Below are positions 10,133-21,808 of a stretch of DNA of 41,834 nucleotides, piece by piece. The notes under the pieces were generated by a model. It ran no database searches. It was not told where the DNA came from and was given only the letters and a program-made list of their open reading frames with translations. A program made the translations under genes and the position numbers. The stretch lies in the NCBI GenBank assembly GCA_947626645.1, contig CANQSZ010000002.1, positions 1 to 41,834 on the forward strand, given 5' to 3'. This DNA comes from Candidatus Gastranaerophilales bacterium (GTDB taxonomy: Bacteria > Cyanobacteriota > Vampirovibrionia > Gastranaerophilales > Gastranaerophilaceae). Within the stretch, counting starts at the first letter, position 1. Every line of letters starts with the position of its first letter.

Positions 10133-10741
10133 ATGAATGCCGTTGAGTTAATAAAATCGTTTAAAAATGAAGATTATTTGAATAATAATGTTAATCTGCA
10201 CATACATTCAACCTATTCTGACGGCAAAACCGAATTTAAAAAAGTTATTGAAAAGTTCTCAAAAAATTATAACCATATTTCCGTAACCGATCATAACACC
10301 GTTCAAGGTTATATCGACAATCCCGATATTGATATAATTACGGGTGTCGAATTTGATGTTTGGTATAAAGGAATTTTCCTTCACTTGCTCGCTTACGGAT
10401 TCGATATCCGTAATGACGGGATGAAACAGTTTTATTCAAAAAACAGACAGGGAACGAAAACCGATATTGTCAGATTTTTTTCGACCAGAAATATAAAAAA
10501 ATTGATAAGCGCAATTCATAATGCCGGCGGAATTGCCGTTTTGGCACACCCTGCCTGCTGCTGGGCTGTCAGCTTAAGCCATTTTATTGGCGAACTTGTC
10601 AAAATCGGGCTTGATGGAGTGGAAGTCTTTTACCCCTACCCGAGATGGAGAAAATATATAAAATTCTCCAACCCCGAAGATATTGAAAAAATTGCCGATA
10701 AATACAATCTGATTAAAACAGGCGGCACGGATTACCATTAA
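10133..10741 (+). CDS. PHP-domain metal-dependent phosphoesterase (short form)
   Basis: LHIHSTYSDGKTEF, VTDHNT, GVEFD, AHPACC, GGTDYH: PHP metal-ligand motifs. Confidence 0.82.
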   Translation: MNAVELIKSFKNEDYLNNNVNLHIHSTYSDGKTEFKKVIEKFSKNYNHISVTDHNTVQGYIDNPDIDIITGVEFDVWYKGIFLHLLAYGFDIRNDGMKQFYSKNRQGTKTDIVRFFSTRNIKKLISAIHNAGGIAVLAHPACCWAVSLSHFIGELVKIGLDGVEVFYPYPRWRKYIKFSNPEDIEKIADKYNLIKTGGTDYH

Positions 10742-10763
10742 ATTACCCGATTTGTTTTTTTAA

Positions 10764-11384
10764 CTAATCCTGATTTAAGTGTTTCAAATGTTTCCAAATA
10801 TAAACCCCGCCCAATATCAGGCATGCCAGTATAATTACTATATCAAATTTATGCCAAACAGATTTTAGCGAATCGATATTTTCTCCGAGCTTAACTCCGA
10901 CATACACAAGCACGTAACTCCAAATTAAAGAGCCTAAAAATGTAAGCGTGAAAAAAGTTCTTTTTCTTGCTTTTAAAATTCCCGCCGGAAGCGAGATAAA
11001 AGTTCTTATAACCGGCAGCATTCTGCATAAGAAAAATGCCCAATCACCATATTTATCAACCCATTTGTCCGCATCGTCAAGGTCTTTTTTTGAAACAAGC
11101 AAGTATTTCCCGTAGTTTTCAAAGAATTTTCTTCCACCGAAATACCCAAGATAATACGAGGGAACAGAGCCGATAACACAGCCTGTTGCACCGGCAATTG
11201 CCGCTGCGTGAAACCCCATTTCGCCTTTTGATACCATATACCCCGCAAACGGTAAAACCGCCTCCGAAGGCAGCGGGATGTTGCATGATTCTATTGCCAT
11301 CAATAACGATATCCCCGCAGCTCCCATCGCTGTAATAACATTTTCTATCCAATTGATTAATCCCGTTAAAATTCCGTCTAACAT
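10764..11384 (-). CDS. DedA-family membrane protein
   Basis: ESCNIPLPSEAVLPFAGYMVSKGEM..., G.R.LPVIRTFISLPAGILKARKRTF. Confidence 0.92.
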   Translation of the reverse strand: MLDGILTGLINWIENVITAMGAAGISLLMAIESCNIPLPSEAVLPFAGYMVSKGEMGFHAAAIAGATGCVIGSVPSYYLGYFGGRKFFENYGKYLLVSKKDLDDADKWVDKYGDWAFFLCRMLPVIRTFISLPAGILKARKRTFFTLTFLGSLIWSYVLVYVGVKLGENIDSLKSVWHKFDIVIILACLILGGVYIWKHLKHLNQD

Positions 11385-11435
11385 AATATTATTCTCGCTC
11401 TCTTTTTTTTCGATTATATCAGAAAAATATTTATA

Positions 11436-11469
11436 TAAAAAGAACTCTTGCCCGAATGAGCAAGAGTTC
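11436..11469 (-). terminator. Terminator downstream of HU gene
   Basis: Perfect 10-bp stem gaactcttgc/gcaagagttc, followed on the minus strand by TTTTTATA. Confidence 0.75.
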
Positions 11470-11494
11470 CAAAATTTTTAATTTCGTTAAAGAA

Positions 11495-11773
11495 CTATTT
11501 TCCGTTAACGACAGTTTTGAATTTTTTACCGGCAGAGAATGCAGGAACTGTTTTTGCCGGAATTTTTAATTCTTTACCGGTTTGAGGATTTCTGCCTGTT
11601 CTTGCTGCTCTTTTGCGCGGTTCAAATGTACCGAAACCAACTAATGTAACTTTTTTACCTTTTGCAACTGTTTTTTGGATTGTGTCAACTAATGATGACA
11701 ATACTTCAGCTGCTTCTTTTTGAGTTACGTTAGCTTTTTTAGAAATCTCTTGTACTAATTCTTCTTTGTTCAT
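11495..11773 (-). CDS. hup: HU-family DNA-binding protein
   Basis: MNKEELVQEISKKANVTQKEAAEVLSS...GFGTFEPRKRAARTGRNPQTGKELKIPAKTVPAFSAGKKFK. Start trimmed to the internal Met at 11773. Confidence 0.95.
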   Translation of the reverse strand: MNKEELVQEISKKANVTQKEAAEVLSSLVDTIQKTVAKGKKVTLVGFGTFEPRKRAARTGRNPQTGKELKIPAKTVPAFSAGKKFKTVVNGK

Positions 11774-12029
11774 AATAAAACTCCTTCTTATTGTGTACAT
11801 GATGATTATATTAGAAATTCAAAAGCATGCAAGTATTTTAACACTTTTTAACAAATAAAACATTCTATCGTATGATTTTATCCTCTAATTTGCTTAATTT
11901 ACGTGATAAAATCCGTAATTCTTTTTTTTATACAAATGTTTCAATATTTTAATTTTAAAAGACCTTTTCATGCTTTTTTGTTAAAATATATATTATTGAA
12001 TAGCAATCGGAACAGAAAAATATATCATT

Positions 12030-13400
12030 ATGAAAGAAAGAATATTACTTTTTATAATAGTTTTAGGGCTGACGGCATTCATATACCTGTTTCAAAACTA
12101 CACTGTGTGGGGGCTTGCCGTTTTCATCTCTCTTATGACGGTTTATGCACTTTGCACATCAATTGCTACGAAAATTAAGAGAAGAAACGATCTTAAAAAC
12201 CCGAAAGAAAAAAATGAAAATTATAAACCTTTCGTAAGTATAATGATTCCGGCACATGACGAGGAATCTGTTATATCGCATACTGTCGAAACAGTCTTAA
12301 AACTTGATTATCCGAACTTTGAAATAATAGTAATAGATGACAGAAGTACGGATAACACGGCATCTGTTATAAAAAGTCTGGGCGAAAAATATCCCGATAA
12401 GGTCATCCCCTTTATACGCCCAAAAGACGCTTTCCCCGGAAAATCGGCAGTATTAAACGATGCTTTGGCATTTGCAAAAGGTGAAGCTATTTTGGTATTT
12501 GATGCCGATGCGACTATGGAGCCGGATTTTCTTACAAATCTTGTATATGAACTTGAGCCAAAAGACGTCGGTGCGGTTCAGGCGAGAAAAGTTGTCAGAA
12601 ATAAAGACGTTAATTTACTCACCCGCTGCCAAAATAACGAAATGACGATGGATACGCATTTTCAAGTCAGCCGCGATGCCGTTAAAGGTGCGGTTGAACT
12701 CAGAGGGAACGGTGAACTTATCAGACGCGAGGCACTTGAAGATATCGGCGGGTGGAATAATTACACCATAACCGATGATTTGGATATGTCCACAAGACTT
12801 CACATAAAAGGTTGGGACGTCAGATTTTGTGTTGACACCATTGTTTATGAAGAAGGTATTATGTATCTGTCGCCTTTATACAGGCAGCGCAGACGCTGGT
12901 TAGAGGGTACTATAAGAAGGTATTTGGAATATTTCGGCGACATTTTAACTTCAAAAAAAATGTCTTTGCGTGTCAGACTTGATATGATTGCGTATATTTC
13001 TGAATTTATCATGCCGGCATGGTTTATTATAGAAATAGGAATTTTAATAATAAAGATTTTTCTAACCGATGCAACCCCTTGTATTTTGATGTCATCGGGA
13101 ATTATGGGGGCGATTATAGGCGCTGGGTTTGTGTTTGCCTGCCGTTACAGTTTAAGACGGTATGACAATTTATCACGAAAAGAGGCATTTATTCAATCGG
13201 TTGAAACCTCGATATATTTACTTGTCATTTGGTTCCCGCTTGTTCTGTTTATAGGTACAAAAATTTTATTTATGAAAAAAGACATGAACTGGGGTAAAAC
13301 CGCGCACGGCTTGGTTCAGCATGAACATGCCATCCAAATTGCCAAAGAAAAAATCAGAAAAGCCAAAGATGAATTGAAAAATTTATTACTTAACAGATAG
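12030..13400 (+). CDS. Processive family 2 glycosyltransferase (PgaC/BcsA-like), membrane
   Basis: SIMIPAHDEE, IDDRSTDNT, FDADATMEPD, TDDLDMSTRL, QRRRWLEGT; N- and C-terminal TM helices. Confidence 0.9.
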   Translation: MKERILLFIIVLGLTAFIYLFQNYTVWGLAVFISLMTVYALCTSIATKIKRRNDLKNPKEKNENYKPFVSIMIPAHDEESVISHTVETVLKLDYPNFEIIVIDDRSTDNTASVIKSLGEKYPDKVIPFIRPKDAFPGKSAVLNDALAFAKGEAILVFDADATMEPDFLTNLVYELEPKDVGAVQARKVVRNKDVNLLTRCQNNEMTMDTHFQVSRDAVKGAVELRGNGELIRREALEDIGGWNNYTITDDLDMSTRLHIKGWDVRFCVDTIVYEEGIMYLSPLYRQRRRWLEGTIRRYLEYFGDILTSKKMSLRVRLDMIAYISEFIMPAWFIIEIGILIIKIFLTDATPCILMSSGIMGAIIGAGFVFACRYSLRRYDNLSRKEAFIQSVETSIYLLVIWFPLVLFIGTKILFMKKDMNWGKTAHGLVQHEHAIQIAKEKIRKAKDELKNLLLNR

Positions 13401-13409
13401 GAGATAAGA

Positions 13410-13946
13410 ATGGAAACATTGAGTATTGAAGATGTAAAAAATAAAATAAGAGCCGTCAGGGATTTTCCTAAAGAAGGCATAATTTTCAGAGATATAACAA
13501 CAGCTCTTAAAGATGCAAAAACCATGAAGGTAATGGTTGATTGGTTATGTGATGCGTACAAAGATTGCAAAATTGATTATATAGCGGGGATTGAAAGCAG
13601 AGGTTTTATTTTCGGAATGCCGATGGCTTACAAATTGAACTGCGGTTTTGTGCCGATTAGAAAGCCCAATAAATTACCGGCAGAAACAATAAAAGAAAGT
13701 TACGATTTGGAATACGGTTCGGATATGATAGAAATTCATGCCGACGCAATAGAAAAAGGCGCAAATGTTTTGGTAGTTGACGATTTATTGGCAACCGGCG
13801 GAACGGCAAAAGCGGCGGCAAATCTTATTAAAAAAGCAGGCGGCAATCTCGTCGGTGTTGCGTTTTTAATTGAATTGACCGCTCTTAAAGGAAAAGAAAA
13901 ATTAGAAAATTGCGGAAAAATAATTTCTATGTTACAATACCGGTAA
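13410..13946 (+). CDS. apt: Adenine phosphoribosyltransferase
   Basis: IRAVRDFPKEGIIFRDITTALKD, AGIESRGFIFG, PIRKPNKLPAETI, VLVVDDLLATGGTAKAA. Confidence 0.96.
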   Translation: METLSIEDVKNKIRAVRDFPKEGIIFRDITTALKDAKTMKVMVDWLCDAYKDCKIDYIAGIESRGFIFGMPMAYKLNCGFVPIRKPNKLPAETIKESYDLEYGSDMIEIHADAIEKGANVLVVDDLLATGGTAKAAANLIKKAGGNLVGVAFLIELTALKGKEKLENCGKIISMLQYR

Positions 13947-13966
13947 AATAATTTAGGAGAAATAAA

Positions 13967-14206
13967 ATGAAAAAAATTGCAGTTATTACATTATTGATTT
14001 TATTCGGTATTCAAGCAGGGTACGCGGCAGGAAACATTAAAACAAATTACAACAAAAAACCTGCGCAACATACAAAACCCGTTTCGGCTAAGAAACCGGC
14101 TCAACAAACTCAATCAGGAAAATATGATGAGAACTATTTGTTGAAATACAACATTGATGATTTGGAAGCAGCACCGTGGTTGAATAACGGTAAAAGAAAG
14201 ATTTAA
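13967..14206 (+). CDS. Small exported protein
   Basis: 79 aa; signal peptide MKKIAVITLLILFGIQAGYAAG, then a K/P/Q-rich region. Confidence 0.6.
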   Translation: MKKIAVITLLILFGIQAGYAAGNIKTNYNKKPAQHTKPVSAKKPAQQTQSGKYDENYLLKYNIDDLEAAPWLNNGKRKI

Positions 14207-14230
14207 CTAAACATCCGTTAACAAAACGAA

Positions 14231-14259
14231 GACCTCAATCTTTCAGATTGAGGTCTTTT
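14231..14259 (+). terminator. Terminator after apt and small exported protein gene
   Basis: gacctcaatc-tttca-gattgaggtc-tttt perfect 10-bp stem. Confidence 0.85.
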
Positions 14260-14276
14260 CCTGTATGTTTAAACAT

Positions 14277-15032
14277 TTATTTTACATAAAAACTTGCATT
14301 AACACTTGAATAGACTTTAATAACCCCCGGTTCAATCGTTGGTTCGGCAGCCGGTGCTGCCGCTTCATCAGCCATTGCCCCCATTGATTTCATAAGCGAA
14401 TTTCTTGCGTAAGATACACCGTATCTGTTAAGCGAGCAAGAGGCATCTATTCCTTTAATTCCCGTAACGGATGAACCGATAGCAGATGCTACAACATTTG
14501 CTCTGTTTTTTGCTTTTTGGGTTGCTTCGGTTAATAACTCGGCACATTGAGAATCTTTTTCCGACAGGCTGAAGTTAAGGCTGTCAACGTTTGTTGCCCC
14601 GAGCGATATGCTTTTATCTATCAGTGTCGGAAGTTTGTCTAATGTTTTTGTGTGAACGGTTATGTTATTTGAAACTTCATATTTTGAGAAAATTCTTTTA
14701 CCGTTTACGTATCTGTATGTGGGGCGAGCGGAGTAGTTTGATGTTTTGATGTAATCTCCGTCAGCGGGTGTTATGTAACTTTTCAGGTACGCATAAATTT
14801 TATCGGAAATTTCTTTGTTTTTAGCCGATGCCTCGTTTAAGGATTTGTTGTCTTCGGTTCTTATGGCAATAGAAATTTCGGCAGTATCGGGAGATACTTC
14901 TTTTTCTGCCGTATATGATACCGATACGTATCCTTTTTCAATCTCGTTATTCAATGCTCCCGCCGGAAGTGTCATTGCCGGCATGCTCAACAATACCGCA
15001 CTTATTACAGATGCAGTTAAAATCTTTTTCAT
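14277..15032 (-). CDS. SIMPL-domain (DUF541) exported protein
   Basis: Signal peptide; VSVSYTAEKEVSPDTAEISIAIRTE..., ATQKAKNRANVVASAIG. Confidence 0.85.
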   Translation of the reverse strand: MKKILTASVISAVLLSMPAMTLPAGALNNEIEKGYVSVSYTAEKEVSPDTAEISIAIRTEDNKSLNEASAKNKEISDKIYAYLKSYITPADGDYIKTSNYSARPTYRYVNGKRIFSKYEVSNNITVHTKTLDKLPTLIDKSISLGATNVDSLNFSLSEKDSQCAELLTEATQKAKNRANVVASAIGSSVTGIKGIDASCSLNRYGVSYARNSLMKSMGAMADEAAAPAAEPTIEPGVIKVYSSVNASFYVK

Positions 15033-15043
15033 TTTTACCTCCT

Positions 15044-15502
15044 TTATTTTATGTCAGAAACCTTTTCATCTTCTTTTTGCTCTTTTGCAACATCATTTTT
15101 TATGGGAAACGGTGTTGAGATATGCAAATCTTTGTCTTTAGTTTGTGATTTTTCAAATCTGTCCGACTTGCTTATTATTGTATTAATTTTTTTTATTTTT
15201 GATTGAATTTTAGCCTTGTTTAAAATCATATCAAGTTCTGCATCGGAAAGAGGCGGTGCGTCTTTATACGATACGGCGAAACTGTTTTTGGACAATATAC
15301 AGTAAGTGATGGCAATTATTGCCCACAACAAAACCCCTTGCAATAAATTCAACGTGGGAAACATATATTCTGCTGCAAGATATTTATTCCACAAATTCAT
15401 TGCGACCGTTCCTGGGAATATTACAAACCCCGCAAACAGGCATATTCCTATAAATGTTGCCGTTATTAAACCTTTTATTCCGTCAATTTGTATAATTTTC
15501 AT
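15044..15502 (-). CDS. Membrane protein of unknown function
   Basis: 152 aa, two or more N-terminal TM segments, charged C-terminus; adjacent to the SIMPL gene on the same strand. Confidence 0.6.
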   Translation of the reverse strand: MKIIQIDGIKGLITATFIGICLFAGFVIFPGTVAMNLWNKYLAAEYMFPTLNLLQGVLLWAIIAITYCILSKNSFAVSYKDAPPLSDAELDMILNKAKIQSKIKKINTIISKSDRFEKSQTKDKDLHISTPFPIKNDVAKEQKEDEKVSDIK

Positions 15503-15520
15503 ACCGTTATTTTTCTTCCT

Positions 15521-17503
<1,983 letters not shown>

Positions 17504-17520
17504 TTAACCTCATAAAAAAA

Positions 17521-18357
17521 TTACATAATCATTAAAAGTTCTCTGATAACTTTTGTAGCAACGGCGGTTGACGCTCCGCTCAAATCATAATCGGGCGAAA
17601 GTTCAACAACGTCTGCGCCTGCAATATTAAAGTCTTTCAAATATTTAAACCATTCGACAAGTTCATTAAATGTCATTCCTCCGGCTTCTGGAGTACCCGT
17701 TCCCGACATAATCGAAGTATCAAGACAATCCAAATCGACCGTTACGAATATATTTTTATCTTTCAGGCAGTCTAAATCCGAGAATTTTGTGCAAAGGGTG
17801 CTGTGTTTTTTCATAAACTCCCATTCTTCTTTCATACCGGAGCGAATACCTATTTGTTTAATATTTTCGGGTTTGATGAATTTTGAAATATGTCTTATAA
17901 CCGTACTGTGAGACAATTCTTCGCCCAAATATTCTTCTCTTAAATCGGTATGCGCATCAAAATGCACAACAGCAAGATTATCGTAAAACTTTGATACGGC
18001 TTTCACTTCAGGAAGTGTAACGAGATGTTCGCCCCCGATTCCGAAAACTTTTTTGCCGTCATTATAAATATCTTCGACATTTTTTTCTATTTGTTCAAGT
18101 GTTTTCAAGGTATTTCCAAGCGGAAATTCCAAATCCCCCGCATCGTGGAAGTTGACATCTTGCAACTCTTTATCAAAAATCGGAGAATATTCTTCCAATC
18201 CCCAACTTGCAAGCCTGATTCTTTCCGGTGCAAACCTTGAACCCGTACGATAAGACACCGTTCCGTCAAAAGGCAATCCGAGCATAACTATTTTTGATGT
18301 TTTGTAATCGGGGTTTTGAGCCATCCAATTTCTGTCTAAAAACGGTCCTGTTAACAT
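17521..18357 (-). CDS. speB: Agmatinase / ureohydrolase
   Basis: GLPFDGTVSYRTGSRFAPERIR, GGEHLVTLP, HFDAHTDLREEYLGEELSHSTVIRHI, TVDLDCLD, ADVVELSPDYD. Confidence 0.9.
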   Translation of the reverse strand: MLTGPFLDRNWMAQNPDYKTSKIVMLGLPFDGTVSYRTGSRFAPERIRLASWGLEEYSPIFDKELQDVNFHDAGDLEFPLGNTLKTLEQIEKNVEDIYNDGKKVFGIGGEHLVTLPEVKAVSKFYDNLAVVHFDAHTDLREEYLGEELSHSTVIRHISKFIKPENIKQIGIRSGMKEEWEFMKKHSTLCTKFSDLDCLKDKNIFVTVDLDCLDTSIMSGTGTPEAGGMTFNELVEWFKYLKDFNIAGADVVELSPDYDLSGASTAVATKVIRELLMIM

Positions 18358-18424
18358 TTTTTCTCCTTAAAAACATTACCTGCTTTTTATATTTTACTAT
18401 AAAAATTTTATTGTGAAATTAACC

Positions 18425-18456
18425 GATAAAAAAAGCTCCTTTTTTAAAGGAGCTTT
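18425..18456 (-). terminator. Terminator of thrS
   Basis: aaagctccttt/aaaggagcttt stem, T-tract on the minus strand. Confidence 0.82.
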
Positions 18457-18461
18457 CAATT

Positions 18462-20267
18462 TTACGATTTAACCGTTTCGTTTGCAAACGAGTGATTGGA
18501 TTTTGATTTAATCTCGTCGAGTATTTTTTGAATAAAGTCATCGACCGAGAAAGTACCGACCTGACCGATTTTTCTTGCTCTGACGGCAACGGTATTTGTC
18601 TCAATTTCCTTATCGCCGATTACGCAAACGTAAGGAATTTTTTTATCTTGCAGACTTTCTCTTATTTTATAATTCATACTTTCGGAGCGATCATCAAGAT
18701 TTACTCTAATTCCTGCCTCTCTCATTTTGTTGTAAACTTTTTCGGCATAATCAACGTGTTTGTCGTTCGAGATGGGAACGATATTAACCTGTGTCGGGCT
18801 TAACCACGTCGGGAAAGAACCCGCGTAATGTTCAATCAAAATTCCATGGAATCTTTCCATTGAACCGAAGATTACTCTGTGAAGCATAACCGGAGTTTTT
18901 AACTGACCGTCTTTGTCTTGATATTTGATATCAAATCTTGCGGGCAAATTGAAATCGAGCTGAATCGTTGCACACTGCCAAGTTCTGCCGATGGCATCTT
19001 TAATTTTGAAGTCTATTTTCGGACCGTAGAATGCGCCGTCGCCTTCGTTAATTTCGTATTTCATACCGCGTCTGTCCATAGCTTCTTTCAATCCCGCTTC
19101 GGCTTTGTTCCAGTTTTCGATTTCGCCGACAAAATCTTCGGGTCTTGTCGAAAGTTCTACCTCAAATTTCATATCGAAAATTTCCAAAGTATCGGCAACA
19201 AAATCGATGATTCTGTTAATTTCATCGACTAACTGTTCGGGAGTACAGAAGATGTGCGCATCGTCTTGGGTAAACCCTTGAACTCTTGTCAATCCCGACA
19301 AAGCACCTGATTTTTCTTTGCGGTAAACCGTTCCCAATTCCGCCATTCTCAACGGTAATGAGCGGTAAGAATATCTGTTAGATTGATATATCAATATGTG
19401 GAACGGACAGTTCATCGGTTTTAGAATGAACTGTTCATCGGAATCTTCATCTTTTTGGATAAAGAACATGTTTTCTCTGTAATGGTCGGCATGCCCCGAA
19501 ATTTCCCAAAGTTTGGATTTTGCAATATGCGGGGTGTTAACAATTACATACCCTCTTTTTCTGTGTTCTTCTCTCCAGTAATTTTCGATTTCTTCTCTGA
19601 CGATTGCCAAATTCGGGTGCCACAAAACAAGCCCGCCGCCGAGTTCTTCTCTTGTAGAGAACAAATCGAGCTTTGTGCCGAGTTTTCTGTGGTCGCGTTT
19701 TTCGGCTTCTTCAAGGAATGTTAAATATGCCTGTAAATCTTCTTTATTCCAATAAGCCGTTGCATAAATTCTTTGGAGCATTTTGTTTTTTTCGTTCCCT
19801 CTCCAGTATGCACCCGCTACTTTCAACAGTTTTACGGCATTCGCTTTTATATAAGATGTGTTGGGAAGGTGAGGACCTGCGCAAAGGTCATTGAACAGAG
19901 CGTTTCCGTCTTTGTCTTTTGTTATGTATAAAGTCGGGTTGTCGTTTCTGTGTTCTTCTAACAGTTCGGCTTTATAAATTTCACCTTCTTTTTTAAATTC
20001 GTCAATCTGTGCTTGAACATCGGGAATTTCGTATCGCTCAAACGTTAAATTTTGTTTTACGATTTCTTTCATCTTTTCTTCGATTTTAACCAAATCGTCT
20101 TCGGTGAAAGCATGACCGTCGGTCAAATCAAAATCGTAGTAAAACCCTTCGGCAGTAGCCGGTCCTATTGCTAACTTTGCACTCGGAAACAGGCTTTGTA
20201 CCGCTTGTGCCATGATGTGTGATGTCGAGTGTCTTAAAATCGACAATGTTTCATTGTTCTTTTCCAT
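18462..20267 (-). CDS. thrS: Threonyl-tRNA synthetase (no TGS domain)
   Basis: LRHSTSHIMAQAV, class II core ILKPMNCPFHI..., MHRVIFGSMERFHGILIEHYAGSFPTWLSP; begins at the editing domain. Confidence 0.96.
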   Translation of the reverse strand: MEKNNETLSILRHSTSHIMAQAVQSLFPSAKLAIGPATAEGFYYDFDLTDGHAFTEDDLVKIEEKMKEIVKQNLTFERYEIPDVQAQIDEFKKEGEIYKAELLEEHRNDNPTLYITKDKDGNALFNDLCAGPHLPNTSYIKANAVKLLKVAGAYWRGNEKNKMLQRIYATAYWNKEDLQAYLTFLEEAEKRDHRKLGTKLDLFSTREELGGGLVLWHPNLAIVREEIENYWREEHRKRGYVIVNTPHIAKSKLWEISGHADHYRENMFFIQKDEDSDEQFILKPMNCPFHILIYQSNRYSYRSLPLRMAELGTVYRKEKSGALSGLTRVQGFTQDDAHIFCTPEQLVDEINRIIDFVADTLEIFDMKFEVELSTRPEDFVGEIENWNKAEAGLKEAMDRRGMKYEINEGDGAFYGPKIDFKIKDAIGRTWQCATIQLDFNLPARFDIKYQDKDGQLKTPVMLHRVIFGSMERFHGILIEHYAGSFPTWLSPTQVNIVPISNDKHVDYAEKVYNKMREAGIRVNLDDRSESMNYKIRESLQDKKIPYVCVIGDKEIETNTVAVRARKIGQVGTFSVDDFIQKILDEIKSKSNHSFANETVKS

Positions 20268-20393
20268 AATTTTTCTCTTTCTGTCCTTTTAAAGTACGAT
20301 AAACCTTTTCGGCTAAAATTTCGCCGTATCCGTCAAAAACATTTGAAAGATTGATTTACCGTCGAGGCGGACCCCTCTAACTAACTACTTTGT

Positions 20394-20402
20394 CATTATA
20401 AC
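20394..20402 (-). promoter_or_regulatory. Extended -10 promoter element of thrS
   Basis: Minus strand reads TGTTATAATG (TGnTATAAT), about 130 nt upstream of the thrS start. Confidence 0.45.
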
Positions 20403-20528
20403 ATAAAAATTTACCGCACCTTAAAAATCAATCCGAATTTGTAAATTTGTTAAAAGTTTTGTACGGTTTTTCATTTTATGATATAATAATCTATCATATA
20501 GTCTTAATAAAATAAAAAGAGGGTTGTT

Positions 20529-21767
20529 ATGAAAAAGATTAGAGCTTTTACGTTGACTGAAGTATTAATTGCAATCGTAATTGTCGGTTTACTTGCCGCA
20601 TTGGTGTTGCCGATTCTTATTCAGCATTTCCAAGATAATGCGTTTACAAAGATGTACACAAGACAAGTTAACACAATTTCCGATGCGGTTGATGCTTTAC
20701 CGGTAGCGGAAAATAAAGCCTCGTTTTTTGAAACTATGATGTTTAAAGAAAACGCGACGACCGATTATTCAAGTACATCGGGCGAATTTATGAAAAAATA
20801 TCTGCGTATCGCAAAAGACTGCGGAAGTTCAAACGGAAACTGCTTTGCAAAAACCTATTACGAATATAAAAACAGGGATAAAGTCGTATATACACCCGAA
20901 TATAAGGGCTATTGCGCCACATTGAAAAACGGTGTAAGTATTTGTATGACTCATCAATACCCCGAAGGTAACACTATAAACCAAATAGAAGGCATAATGG
21001 ACTTGAACGGACCAAAAGGACCGAATATTAAAGATAAAGACTTAAGAACGTTCAAATTGAATGCAAAAATAAAAGAAGCTCACAACAAAGAAGCGGGTGT
21101 TGTATATTCTGAACCGCCATATTTGGTTGACCCTCAAGAACCGCCTTGTACAAGTTGTGATTGTGATCCGGCATTTTGTGATCCGGAGCCTTCTCATCCT
21201 ACACCTCATGGTCCGGGGGATTTGGATAAAGACCCGAACTTTGTTTTACAGTATGAAGTTTGGTTTACTCCCGGATATAGAACGTACGATAGCTCTTGTA
21301 ATCGTACTTATAACCATACATGTCGATGGAACTATTGGGTTGAGAGAGAGTACAACTACGGAGATTATTGGACTTTTCTTTTAAGAGATACTAACGAGTC
21401 TATGAACTTTATTGATAGTCCAATACGAGTTGATATAACGTATAATTTGACTGTAGGTGTAGATGGATGTATTACAAATGTTACGGGCTATAGAGGTAAG
21501 ATGTCGGTTACAGAAACTATTTTAAACATAACTCCTTCATCAGGACAAGATTCAGTTATAGATTCTTCCAGAGCTATTTCGGATGATATGGCTTTGGAGG
21601 CATTTGTAAAAAAATATAATTGGAATCCCAGCCAATGCCAAAATCCTGAATTGGTTGCAAGAGAAGATTTTTGGGTTGATGGCATATCCTGTGAATTACA
21701 TTATGACGGCAAATACAACATACAGCTAGTTCAAAAGGCAGGTAATGTTGCCTGTACTTTAAAATAA
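20529..21767 (+). CDS. Type IV prepilin-like protein with large C-terminal domain
   Basis: MKKIRA|FTLTEVLIAIVIVGLLAALVLPIL prepilin signal/alpha-1 helix; 412 aa with a Cys/Pro linker. Confidence 0.83.
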   Translation: MKKIRAFTLTEVLIAIVIVGLLAALVLPILIQHFQDNAFTKMYTRQVNTISDAVDALPVAENKASFFETMMFKENATTDYSSTSGEFMKKYLRIAKDCGSSNGNCFAKTYYEYKNRDKVVYTPEYKGYCATLKNGVSICMTHQYPEGNTINQIEGIMDLNGPKGPNIKDKDLRTFKLNAKIKEAHNKEAGVVYSEPPYLVDPQEPPCTSCDCDPAFCDPEPSHPTPHGPGDLDKDPNFVLQYEVWFTPGYRTYDSSCNRTYNHTCRWNYWVEREYNYGDYWTFLLRDTNESMNFIDSPIRVDITYNLTVGVDGCITNVTGYRGKMSVTETILNITPSSGQDSVIDSSRAISDDMALEAFVKKYNWNPSQCQNPELVAREDFWVDGISCELHYDGKYNIQLVQKAGNVACTLK

Positions 21768-21808
21768 AATCTTACTTCCGGCGGGTTTGTTTGTGCCGGT
21801 TCAAAAGG

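Noticed and set aside
20268-20400. T-box riboswitch upstream of thrS
   Set aside because: No recognisable T-box core (UGGN acceptor-binding sequence in an antiterminator, AG-bulge stem I) could be seen; leader reported only as uncharacterised.
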